Below are positions 18,326 to 27,800 of a DNA stretch of 64,000 nt, one piece after another. The position numbers and the translations under genes are program-made. Source of the stretch: Planctomycetes bacterium ADurb.Bin069 (GTDB lineage: Bacteria; Planctomycetota; UBA8108; UBA8890; UBA8898); contig MWEK01000008.1 of the NCBI GenBank assembly GCA_002070955.1, positions 62,001 to 126,000 of the forward strand, in the 5' to 3' direction. The notes beneath the pieces were generated by a model, which had not been told where the DNA came from, ran no database searches, and saw only the letters and a list, made by a program, of their open reading frames with translations. Numbering within the stretch: the stretch's first letter is position 1; each line of letters opens with the position of its first letter.

Positions 18326-21300
18326 ATGCATCGTGCGCTTGCGGCGTTTCTGCTCCTCTGCTCCCCAGCCAGCGCGCTCGTCATTACCGAGATAATGTAC
18401 AACCAGCCTCCGACGCCCGGGGATCCCCAGGGAGCCGCCGAGGACCTGGAGTTCGTCGAGCTGTACAACGAGCTGGCCGTGCCCGTCGATCTGTCGGGAT
18501 ACCGTTTCACCAAGGGCATCCGCTATCAGTTCCCCACGGGCTACAGGGCCGATGGAAAGCCGCTCGCGTCCCTGGGCCGGGGCGAGTACCTGGTGCTGGC
18601 GTCGGATGCCGCGGCCTTCCAGGCCAAGTACGGATTCGCGCCTTTCGGCCAATACTACGGCAGGCTGAACAACGGGGGAGACAAGATCGTTCTGGAAAAC
18701 GACGCCGGCGACCCCTACGACCCCGCCGAGCCCCTCAACACCCGCGGCCGGCGCGAAGGCGCCTACGTGATCGCCTTCGAGTACGATGACGAGGGTAAAT
18801 GGCCCGTGGCCTGCGACGGGACCGGCCACACGCTGTGCCTGATCGACCCTTTCGGCGATCAGGGCGATCCCGACAATTGGACCGCGAGCCCGCGCCTCTG
18901 GGGTACGCCCGGGCAGCCCAACGGCCTGGAGGACGCCTGGATCGAGACCGAAATCTTTGCGGGCGGAAGCCCGGGCTGGAAATACCTGAAGGGCACCGCC
19001 GAGCCGCCGAGCGCCTGGAATACGCGCACCTTCGACGCGGGCGCGTGGGCCGATGGCAGGACGCCGATCGGCTACGGCGAGCCGAACCTCGGCACCGTGC
19101 TGGACGACATGCAGAACCGTTACTACAGCTTCTATGCCCGCCGCGTTTTCACGCTGGCCGGCACGGCGGGCATCGAAAGCCTGATCCTGCACGTCACCAC
19201 GGACGATGGCTTCGTCGCCTATCTGAACGGCGTCGAGGTCGGCCGTTACAACGTGGCGGGCACGCCCCCCGCGCACAACACGGCCGCCGACGGCCCGGTG
19301 GAGCCGCCGAGCCAACAGGTCTGCGACATCACGGCCTTCAAGAACCTGCTGGTCGCCGGCGCCAACGTCATCGCGATCCAGACCCACAATGTCAACCTCC
19401 CCAGCACCGACGCCTTTATGGATGCGCGTCTGGTGAGGCGCGCCTTCGCGCCGGGCGGCGTGCCGGCGACGCCGCTCAAGATCAACGAGGTGCGCTTCCT
19501 GGCCGACGGCAATCGCTTCATCGAGCTGTATAACCCGAGCGCGAGCCCCGTCGACCTGGCGGGCTGTTATCTGTCGACCGATGCGAACGACCTGGCGGCG
19601 CACGCCCTTTCGGGCACGGTGCCGGCCCGCGGCTTTCTGGCCGTGGACGAGAACGAGAACCTGTCCCTCGCCCTTCGGTACGATGATCCTCCTCCTCCGC
19701 CGCCGGCGATCGACCGCGGAAGGCTCCGGGTGTTCCTGACCTATATCCCCGACCCCGCGGATCCGAGCCGCACCGCCGTCGTGCTCGCCGAGCGCTTCGA
19801 GGGCGACCTGCCTTACGGGTGGAGCATCGGGCGGGTGCCTGACGGCGACACCGGCGCCTGGTACCGCATGTCGGTTCCGAGCCGCGGCGCGGCCAACGCC
19901 CTGGCGCCCGGCGATGTCACCACCGCGGTGGTCATCAACGAAATCATGTACCACCCCTACCCGGAGGACGATCCGTACTCGGAGGCCGATGACTTGCTCT
20001 ACGCCTCGAATCTGGAGTACATCGAGCTTCACAACCGGGGCGCGGCGCCGGTGGACCTGAGCGGCTGGCGGTTTTCGAAAGGCGTCTCCTACACCTTCAA
20101 CGAGGGCACGATCCTGGAGCCCGGCGGCTACCTCGTCGTCGCCAAGAACCCCGACCGCATCACGGCGGTGTACGGCATCGCCGACGTCCTCGGCCCCTAC
20201 GAGGGCGTCCTCGCCAACGGCGGGGAGCGCGTGCGCCTGAAGGACGCCAACAACAACACCGCCAACGAAGTCAGGTACTACGATTCCGGCCGTTGGGACA
20301 AGTGGGCCGACGGGCTCGGCTCGAGCCTGGAGCTCATCGATCCCCGCCAGGACAACCGCTTTCCCGGCGCTTGGATGGGAAGCGACGACTCGGGCAAGTC
20401 CCAGTGGGTCACGGTGACGTACTCGGGCACGCACAATCAGTTCTGGGGCGGCGAGAGCGAACTCCACATGCATCTCTGTGGCAAGGGCGAGGTGCTCATC
20501 GACGAGCTCCAGATGTGCACCGACTCCCGCTTCAGCACGGCCAACCTCGCCAAGGGCGGCGGGTTCAACACGCCGGCGGATTACACCTCGAACTGGATCA
20601 AATCGGGCGACACCGGCGGCAACCACATCGACACCCACTGGACCTCCGAGGACGCCTTCGCCGGCGCGGGATGCCTCAAGGTCGTGGCCAGCGGCCGGGG
20701 CGACAGCGGATTCAACCGCCTCGAGAGCGACACGACGGATTCGCTCTCGTCCCGGACGTACTACCTGCGCTACCGGGCCAAGTGGCTCCGCGGCTACAAC
20801 GTCTTCATGACCCGGACGCACGGCCACGGCTGCGCCCGCGCATCGGTCATTCAGATGCCCGACAGGCTCGGCACGCCGGGCGCCCGGAACAGCGTCTACG
20901 CCGCCAACATGGGGCCCGTGTACGGCAGGCTGCGCCAAAACCCCGTCGTGCCCAACGGCGGCGAGCCCGTCACCGTCACGGTGGAGATCCGCGATTCCGA
21001 CGGCGTCGCCTCCGCGGCGATCAAGTACCGCTTGGACACCGCCCCGACCTACAGCCAGGCGCCCATGAACGACCTCGGCACGGGAAGCGACAGTATCGCG
21101 GGCGACGGCATCTGGACCGGCGTCATCCCCGGCCAGGCGGCGGGCTCCATCGTCGAGTTCTACGTCGAGGCGGCGGACGCCGGCGGGCGCGTGACCCAGT
21201 GGCCTCCGCTCCCCCCCGCGGGGGCTCCGGCCACAGTGCTGAAGGATCTGGCGGTGTACCGGGTCGGCGACCGCCGGACTCCGGGCGTGCGGCCCATGTA

Positions 21301-23656
21301 CCGCATCACCCTCACGCGGGATGCGCAGGCGGCGCTCCAGGCGCGCCGTTCGCTGAGCAACCACCTCGTGCCCTGCTCCTTCGTGCTCAACGAGAAGGAA
21401 ATGATCTACAACTGCGGGCAGCGCTTCCGCGGCAGCCCCTTTATCCGCGGCGGCGGCATCGGCGGCTTCACGTGGTCGGGCATCCGCATTCGCTTCCCGT
21501 CGGACCAGCGCTTGTTCGGCCTTCTTCGCGAGCTGAACCTGGACGGCGGCGGCGGCAGCACGGGCCTGAACGACATCTCCGCCTACTACCTGGAACGGAA
21601 GCTCGTCGGCGCCACGCCGGGTGTCTACGGCGCCCACAGTTGGAGCTCCTTCGTCGACGTGCGCTACCTGGCGGGCACGACCGCCAACAACTACGTCTGC
21701 GAGCATAACCAGAAGGTCGATGCGGACTACCTCAGCTACTGGTACGCCGGCCGCGACCTGGGCACGCTCCACAAAGTGGACGACTGGTTCGAGTTCAACG
21801 ATTCGGGCGGCTTCAACAACCGCCAGGCGGACTTCAGGTACACCAGCGCCGACAAGGAGGACCATTATCGCCAGAACTACAAGCTCAGATCCCGCGAGAA
21901 GGACGATGACTTCAGCGAGCTCATCGAAATCTCCCAGGCCATCACGACCCTGTCCGGCGCCAACCTGGACGCGCGCATGGCGGAGCTCATGGACGTCCGG
22001 CAGTGGAACAACATCTTGAGCGTGCGCTTATTCATCGACGACTGGGACACCCTGGGCGCCAGCCGCGGCAAGAACGCGTACATCTATCTCCCGAGCGGCG
22101 AACCGGAGGGGCGGCGCTGGCAGCTCCTCCCCTGGGATTCGGATCTGATCTTCGGCAACACGAACGCGCCCATCTATCCCACCGGCGCGTTTCCGCAGAT
22201 GGTGAAGCTGTGGTCCCGGCCCTGGGTGAAGCGCCAGATCAACGCGGACTACCGCTACCTGATCGGCGAGGTTCTTTCGAACAACCGGTACCAGACCTGG
22301 CTGGACTGGGTCGCGGACTCCTCCGGCCTGTCGCGCCAGAGCCACGGAAGCTGGTGCCAGGCGCGGGCGGCCGTCGTGCTCTCGCAGCTTCCCCCGGACC
22401 AGAGTTGGCCCTTCGACATCACCGCGCCGCGCGGCAACCCCTACGTGAGCAACGCGCCTTCGGTCATGGTGCAGGGCCAGGCGCCCGCCAACGCCGACCG
22501 GTTCTTTGCCGGCGGCGAGGAGATCACGGCGCAACTCAGGTGGACCAATTCCCCGGCGACGCAGTGGGAGTACGGGCCGATCGCCCTGCAACTGGGGCTG
22601 AACGAGATCCCCTTCGCGGCCCTGACCCGCACGGGCGAACCCCTGGCATCCAAGCTACTCCGCGTCCTGTACACGACCGAAGAGCCGCCGCGCATCACGG
22701 CGGTGTACCCCGAGCAGGGCATCACCATCGGCGGCGAGACCATCACGATCCTCGGCACCAACTTCCAGAGCGGCATCACCGCCGCCTTCGGCGCGACTCC
22801 GGCGGCGGGCGTGCTGCGCGTCAGCGCCACCGAGCTGCGCGTCACGACGCCGGCGCACGCCGCCGGCGCGACATACGTCTCCGTGACCAACCCCGACGGC
22901 CTGCCCGGCTTCTTCGAGCCCTTCGCCTTCGTTCCGATTCCCCCGCCGGCGATCGCCTACGTCGCGCCCGCCCTCGGCTACACCGGCGGCGGCACGCGCG
23001 TCAAAATCCGCGGCAACTACTTCCAGCCGGGGATCAAGGTCTTCTTCGGCGGCACGCCGGCGTCCGCGGTCCACCACTACGGGCTGGGCGAGGTCGACGC
23101 GGTGACGCCGGCGCATGCCGCCGGCGCCGTCGCCATCACGCTGCGCAACATCGACGACCAGCAGACCACGCGGGCGGGCGCCTTCACCTACGTCGTCGAC
23201 CAGGCGCCCGAGATCGCTTCCATCACGCCCGACGAGGGTCCGCGGAGCGGCAACACCGCCGTCACGATCACCGGCGCGAACTTCAAGCCCGGCGCGGATG
23301 TCTGGTTCGGTCCGAATCCCGGGATGGCGGTCACGTTCGTGTCCGCCGGCGAGCTCAGGTGCCGGACTCCGGCGGAGACGGAGGGCGACACCTTCGTCGC
23401 CGTGCGGGTCGAGAACCCCGACGGACAGCTCGCGTGGATCCCGAGCGGCTTTCGGTACGCCAGCGGCGTCGTGTCCTGCGAGCAGGGCGATGCCAACGGC
23501 GATGGGCTGATAAACGTCGCCGATGTCGTCGCGATTCTCGAGGGTCTCTTCCGGGGCGGCGGCAACCTGCGGTGCGAGCGCGCCGCGGACTTGAATCGCG
23601 ATGCGCACGTTGACATCGCCGACGCCGTCGCGCTGCTGGGCCGCCTGTTCCCCTAG
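18326..23656 (+). CDS. Giant secreted lamin-tail / CotH-kinase-like / IPT-TIG / dockerin protein
   Basis: The 1776-aa protein starts at ATG 18326 behind AAGGAGGA, with a signal peptide of about 17 residues. Lamin-tail domains lie near 18-150 ('ITEIMYNQP'), 386-500 ('LKINEVRFLADGNRFIELYNP') and 535-690 ('VVINEIMYHPYPED'). A beta-sandwich module at about 210-365 ('GWKYLKGTAEPP', 'LHVTTDDGFVAYLNGVEVG') is shared with the other giant protein. A CotH-like spore-coat kinase domain spans about 990-1300, with 'QRFRGSPFIRGG' and 'WQLLPWDSDLIFG'. The family's WDxD metal site is thus kept as WDSD. Three IPT/TIG domains (about 1455-1708) and a dockerin-like pair end the protein without the usual DPTPD tag. 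CotH kinases phosphorylate protein serines. The role here is unknown. Confidence 0.85.
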   Translation: MHRALAAFLLLCSPASALVITEIMYNQPPTPGDPQGAAEDLEFVELYNELAVPVDLSGYRFTKGIRYQFPTGYRADGKPLASLGRGEYLVLASDAAAFQAKYGFAPFGQYYGRLNNGGDKIVLENDAGDPYDPAEPLNTRGRREGAYVIAFEYDDEGKWPVACDGTGHTLCLIDPFGDQGDPDNWTASPRLWGTPGQPNGLEDAWIETEIFAGGSPGWKYLKGTAEPPSAWNTRTFDAGAWADGRTPIGYGEPNLGTVLDDMQNRYYSFYARRVFTLAGTAGIESLILHVTTDDGFVAYLNGVEVGRYNVAGTPPAHNTAADGPVEPPSQQVCDITAFKNLLVAGANVIAIQTHNVNLPSTDAFMDARLVRRAFAPGGVPATPLKINEVRFLADGNRFIELYNPSASPVDLAGCYLSTDANDLAAHALSGTVPARGFLAVDENENLSLALRYDDPPPPPPAIDRGRLRVFLTYIPDPADPSRTAVVLAERFEGDLPYGWSIGRVPDGDTGAWYRMSVPSRGAANALAPGDVTTAVVINEIMYHPYPEDDPYSEADDLLYASNLEYIELHNRGAAPVDLSGWRFSKGVSYTFNEGTILEPGGYLVVAKNPDRITAVYGIADVLGPYEGVLANGGERVRLKDANNNTANEVRYYDSGRWDKWADGLGSSLELIDPRQDNRFPGAWMGSDDSGKSQWVTVTYSGTHNQFWGGESELHMHLCGKGEVLIDELQMCTDSRFSTANLAKGGGFNTPADYTSNWIKSGDTGGNHIDTHWTSEDAFAGAGCLKVVASGRGDSGFNRLESDTTDSLSSRTYYLRYRAKWLRGYNVFMTRTHGHGCARASVIQMPDRLGTPGARNSVYAANMGPVYGRLRQNPVVPNGGEPVTVTVEIRDSDGVASAAIKYRLDTAPTYSQAPMNDLGTGSDSIAGDGIWTGVIPGQAAGSIVEFYVEAADAGGRVTQWPPLPPAGAPATVLKDLAVYRVGDRRTPGVRPMYRITLTRDAQAALQARRSLSNHLVPCSFVLNEKEMIYNCGQRFRGSPFIRGGGIGGFTWSGIRIRFPSDQRLFGLLRELNLDGGGGSTGLNDISAYYLERKLVGATPGVYGAHSWSSFVDVRYLAGTTANNYVCEHNQKVDADYLSYWYAGRDLGTLHKVDDWFEFNDSGGFNNRQADFRYTSADKEDHYRQNYKLRSREKDDDFSELIEISQAITTLSGANLDARMAELMDVRQWNNILSVRLFIDDWDTLGASRGKNAYIYLPSGEPEGRRWQLLPWDSDLIFGNTNAPIYPTGAFPQMVKLWSRPWVKRQINADYRYLIGEVLSNNRYQTWLDWVADSSGLSRQSHGSWCQARAAVVLSQLPPDQSWPFDITAPRGNPYVSNAPSVMVQGQAPANADRFFAGGEEITAQLRWTNSPATQWEYGPIALQLGLNEIPFAALTRTGEPLASKLLRVLYTTEEPPRITAVYPEQGITIGGETITILGTNFQSGITAAFGATPAAGVLRVSATELRVTTPAHAAGATYVSVTNPDGLPGFFEPFAFVPIPPPAIAYVAPALGYTGGGTRVKIRGNYFQPGIKVFFGGTPASAVHHYGLGEVDAVTPAHAAGAVAITLRNIDDQQTTRAGAFTYVVDQAPEIASITPDEGPRSGNTAVTITGANFKPGADVWFGPNPGMAVTFVSAGELRCRTPAETEGDTFVAVRVENPDGQLAWIPSGFRYASGVVSCEQGDANGDGLINVADVVAILEGLFRGGGNLRCERAADLNRDAHVDIADAVALLGRLFP

Positions 23657-23769
23657 GTCGGGCGCCGCGCCGCTATGGCGCCCGGCGGGCGCGGCGGGGT
23701 ATACTTGCCTGGCCCTTCGCGCCGGGGGATCCGGCCGCGAACCGCCGGTTATCCGCAGCCGCGTGACCC

Positions 23770-24534
23770 ATGCCACACGACGTACCGTTCGAGCCCCAGA
23801 AAACCTCCGAAGGATACCAGGAGGCGACGCGCGAACTCCAGCGCCAGGAGCGCCGCGACCTGGAGCGCCAGGCGACGCGGTTCCTCCGGCGCCTCCAGCT
23901 CCCGGGGCGCATCCTGGACGAATTCCAGCGCCTCAAGAACTACCTGCTCTACGAGCGCCGCAAGGGCGTGTCCTGCAGCGTCCTCGCCATGACGAGCGCC
24001 TGGCCGGGCGAGGGCGTGTCCTTCGTCGCGTTCCACACGGCGGTGTCCCTCGCGAAGGCCCTGGAGAACTCGGTGCTGCTGGTGGATGCCAACTTCCGAA
24101 ACCCGTCCCTGCACCGCTTCTTCAACCATGACAACCGCACGGGTCTGTCCGATGTCCTCGCCGGCAGCGTGGACATCCACGGCGCCGTGCGGCCGAGCCA
24201 CATGCCCTACCTCGCGTTCCTGCCCTCCGGCCCCCCCCTCGCCGACCCCGCGCCCAGTTTCCGCTCCGACAAGTTCGAAGGGTTCCTGAGGATCGCGCGG
24301 GCCCGGTTCGACTACGTCATTCTGGACACGCCGCCCGTCTCGCGCTACGTCGACTGCCTGGTCATCGGCCCGCGCGTCGATCACGTCATCCTCGTCGTCC
24401 GCGCCCACCGGACGAAGAAGCAGATCGTCGTCCACGCCAAGGAACAGATCGCCAAGCACGGCGGTAGGATCATGGGCGTGGTGCTCAACCGGCGCCGTTT
24501 CTTCATCCCGGAGTTCATTTACAAGCGGTTGTAG
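23770..24534 (+). CDS. CpsD/BY-kinase-like P-loop ATPase with altered Walker A
   Basis: The 254-aa protein resembles cytosolic domains of bacterial tyrosine kinases (CpsD/CapB/Wzc C-terminus) that control exopolysaccharide assembly. Residues 1-60 are charged and helical. Walker A reads 'TSAWPGEGVS' (75-84), with Val83 where GEGKS has Lys. Walker A' is 'VLLVDANFRNPSLHRF' (102-117) and Walker B 'DYVILDTPPVS' (181-191). The C-terminus 'RRRFFIPEFIYKRL' has one Tyr and not the usual Tyr cluster. No Wzc/CpsC transmembrane partner or polysaccharide genes are nearby. It could be a regulatory pseudo-kinase or a MinD/ParA-like protein. TATACT at 23700-23705 is a possible -10 box. Confidence 0.78.
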   Translation: MPHDVPFEPQKTSEGYQEATRELQRQERRDLERQATRFLRRLQLPGRILDEFQRLKNYLLYERRKGVSCSVLAMTSAWPGEGVSFVAFHTAVSLAKALENSVLLVDANFRNPSLHRFFNHDNRTGLSDVLAGSVDIHGAVRPSHMPYLAFLPSGPPLADPAPSFRSDKFEGFLRIARARFDYVILDTPPVSRYVDCLVIGPRVDHVILVVRAHRTKKQIVVHAKEQIAKHGGRIMGVVLNRRRFFIPEFIYKRL

Positions 24535-24557
24535 GGGCCGCAAGCCCGCGATACGAT
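24529..24557 (+). promoter_or_regulatory. Possible promoter for the small membrane protein
   Basis: TTGTAG (24529-24534, overlapping the upstream stop), 17 bp, TACGAT (24552-24557). Confidence 0.4.
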
Positions 24558-24620
24558 GGCGCCCGGCCGGGCCGCGCGCGGGCGCGGGCGCCGGCCGCGC
24601 ATGCATTGCCGGTGCCTTCC

Positions 24621-24884
24621 ATGGCCGCTTCGAAAGCTCACGACCCCAATTTCTACGCCGCCGTCGCGCTCCTGCTGGCGCTCGTGGCGCTCTCGTACCT
24701 GGGCCGCGCCGCGGCTCTCACCTCCTCGGCGGCGGCGGTCGTGCGAATCGTCCAGGGCGCCCTCATAGTCAGCGTCTGCGCGCTCCTGGCCCTGAGCCTG
24801 CGCGCCCATCTCCGCGCGGCGCCGCCCGCGTCCGGCGCCAAGCCGCCGGGCAAGAAGCTGCGCTCGCCCTTCGGCAAATCCTGA
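24621..24884 (+). CDS. Small two-helix membrane protein, unknown function
   Basis: The 87-aa protein has two predicted transmembrane helices, 'FYAAVALLLALVALSYLG' (about residues 11-28) and 'VVRIVQGALIVSVCALLALSL' (about 40-60). A basic Pro/Lys tail follows ('GAKPPGKKLRSPFGKS'). I do not recognise a family. ATG 24621 is preferred to the in-frame TTG at 24606, though neither has a strong ribosome-binding site. It follows the CpsD-like gene on the same strand and could be a membrane partner, but this is only positional. It converges with the 1648-aa giant gene. Confidence 0.55.
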   Translation: MAASKAHDPNFYAAVALLLALVALSYLGRAAALTSSAAAVVRIVQGALIVSVCALLALSLRAHLRAAPPASGAKPPGKKLRSPFGKS

Positions 24885-24894
24885 GCGCCGGCCT

Positions 24895-27800
24895 TCAGGT
24901 GCCGCAAGTCAGGGCGTCGGGCGTCGGGTCCGGACCTTCCGACGGGAACGGCGCGCGGGGGGCTTCGCCTCCGCCGTAGAGGTGCGCGAGGGCGAACACC
25001 GCGTCGGCGATGTCCAGATCGCCGCTGTCGTTGACGTCGCAGGCGTCCAGGCACGGCGCGGGGCGCCCCTTGAAAAGGTGCAGGAGGATGAAGACCGCAT
25101 CGGATAAGTCGAATCGGCCATCGCCGTTGGCATCGCCGCGGACGAACACGGCCTCCGCCGTCCCGATCCCCAGGGCGCCCATGTCGGAACCGTCCTTGGC
25201 CGCCCCGAGGCACGGGCTCCCGGGCAGCAGGCGCCAATCGCCCGCGGCGTAGTCGACGAACCGCGGATCTTCGCGGATATTGCCGGCCCCGGGCCAGACG
25301 CCCCCCCCACCCGCATCGGAGAAGGCGAGCGCGAGGGACGAGAGCGCGTCCGTCACCACATCGTCACGGTTGCCCCAGGCAATGCAGCTTTCGAAGGCGC
25401 CATCGCCCCCCGCGCCCGCCCCGGTCTTGGAAACGACGAGAAGCCCCTCCCGGCACATCGTGACCGTGTTGTGCACGCCGGCGACGACAGCACCGTCCTT
25501 GACCGCGATGCCGGCGCCGCTCCGGGCGATGACGTTGCCGCTGACGACCGTCGGCCCCAGGCGCCCCTGCGTCTCGCAGGACACGGCCTTGTCGCCGAGG
25601 CCGATGATCACATTGTCGATGACGGCGCACGTCGCGCCGCCCAGATCGACGCCGTCGTCCATCCCGTCCGTGATCAGGCAGCGCTCGATGCGGCAAGGAC
25701 CGGGGCCCTCCCCGTCGAAATCGATGGCATCATTGTCGCCGATCATGCCGCTGAAGCGGCTGTCCGCGACGAGCACCTCGGAATCCACGGCGTGCACGCC
25801 CTCGTAGATCTCCTCGAACTCGCAGTTGCGGATCTCGACCCTGGCGCCCACGGCATCCACGGCGTTGTCGCGGATGTCCTCGAACCGGCACGATTCGAGG
25901 AGCAGCCGCGCGTTGTGCGGCGACACGCATCCGGTGAAGCCGGCGCTCCGTGCGCCGCGGCGGAACGTGCACCACCTGAAGCGGTGCACCGGGTCCGCGG
26001 CGCCGGTGCCGGTGTCCCGCAGACCGATGCCCGCCCACGGCGCATCGCAGCGCGCGCCCAAAAGGAGGATCGGCTCGGCCGCGGTGCCGGATGCATCGAT
26101 GCGCCCGAGCACCAGAATCGACGCGCCGCCCGCCGCGACCACCGTCACGCCGGGCTCCAGCACCAGGGCGCGGCCGGCGGGCACGACCAGCCCCGCGCCG
26201 GCTAGGTAGTACGGGCCGCCGTCCCGCGTAAGCGTCAGGTCGGCGGCCAGGGTCCCCTGCAGCGTCTGCATCGCGGTCAAGCGGCGCGCCGTGAAGGTGC
26301 GCGCCTCCACGATTCCGCCGTCCTCGCCGAAGGCGCGCACGGTGACGGCGTTGAGACCCGGCGCAAGGGCCGCGCTGCCGGCCCACGCGCCCGTCAGGTA
26401 ATCGTAGCCCGCCGGCGCGCCGGCGATTTCCACGCGGCGCGTGCGGGCGACGGGCGCGACGCCGCGGAACACGCCGGTGGCGCCCGCCGCGAAGCTCTGC
26501 GCGCCGCAGCCGCCGCCTGCGCCGCTCTCCCCGCCGAACAGCTCCGGCGCAAGCGACGCATCGGAGCTGTCGATGGTCCGGTTGAGCCCCACGACGGCCA
26601 GCACGTTCTCTCCGGCCCGGATAAAGCCGAGAGCGCCGGAGACATCGATGCTCTCGGGCGTGCCCGCCTCGCGCGAGGCGGTCGCCGTCCAGGACGCCAG
26701 CGGCGTGCCCGCCGGCGCGTTGCGCGCCGCGATGCGCTGCCCGTTGAGGTAGGCCGCGAACCCATCGTCGTAATCGATCCTGAGGGTCAGCGCCCGCGCC
26801 GCCGCGGGATCGGGCAGCACGAAGGCCTTGCGCGCGAAAACCGTCGTGTAGCCCTTGCGCATGTCGTCGAGCACGGTGGCGTCATCGCCGTCGCCGTACC
26901 CGAAGCCGCTGGGCCCCTCGAGCCACGCCGAGTCGTCGAAACCGACTTGCGTCCAGCGCAGATCGCCGCCGCTGGGCTCGCGCGTGCCCTTGAAGTAGCG
27001 CCACGCCTCGCCCTTCACCACCAGAGCCTGCGCCCACGCTTCGTCCAGGCCTCCGCGCAGTCGGCGCGGCACGTGCTCGTGGAGCCAGCCCATGCGCGCC
27101 GTCCAGTACGAATCCACCGCGTCCCGTTCCTCGAAGGTGTACTGCGGATCGATCAAGGCGAGACGCGCGCGGCACTCCCGCCGCGAAAAGGCCCCGTCCA
27201 GCAGCTTCTCGAGCCAGGCGTGGTAGCCGGGCGCGAAGGCCGGATGCTTGAGGAACCGCCGGATCGAGGCCGTCGTGGGGCGGAAGAGCTGCTCGGCGGC
27301 GGAGTAGAAGCAGGTGTCGAAATCCCACGGGATCAGCACCGCCTTGCCATCGCTTCGCCTGAAGTAAATGAAGTAGTCATCGCCCTTGTCCTTGGCGATG
27401 TTACCCTCGTTGTTGCTCAGGCAGGCCTGCGCGGCGAAGAAGAGCAGCCACTCCTCGACATCGATGAGCGGCGCGACGGCGGCGGCGAACTCCGCATCCG
27501 GCGTGCGCGCCGGATCGAGCGCCTCGCAGAGCGCGATGACCTTTTCGTAGGTGTCGTGGTCCCAATCGCCGTTGATGCGCTCGTAGAAGGGCCGATACGC
27601 CTCCGGAGACGTCCCCAAGTAGGTGAAGTCGGCGCTGCGCCGGAGGTCATCCACCTCCAGGCCGCGGTACAGCTCGCCGTCATCCTCTCCGAAGTTGCGC
27701 GCGCAGAAGTCGCCGTCCACCGCTTCGACGCGGAGGTAGCGGTCGTCCCACGCGCCGCGGATCCAGAGGTTCACCATCCATTCCTGCGAGTAGGGCAGCC

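Noticed and set aside
18161-21865. 1234-aa minus-strand open frame opposite the first lamin-tail/CotH gene
   Set aside because: Composition is Arg/Val/Gly-rich without domains, while the plus strand has clear lamin-tail and CotH motifs, a promoter and a strong ribosome-binding site.
11465-25150. A cellulosome
   Set aside because: Dockerin-like pairs are present, but there is no multi-cohesin scaffoldin and no enzyme here carries a dockerin. Such repeats are common on non-cellulosomal secreted proteins in this type of bacterium.
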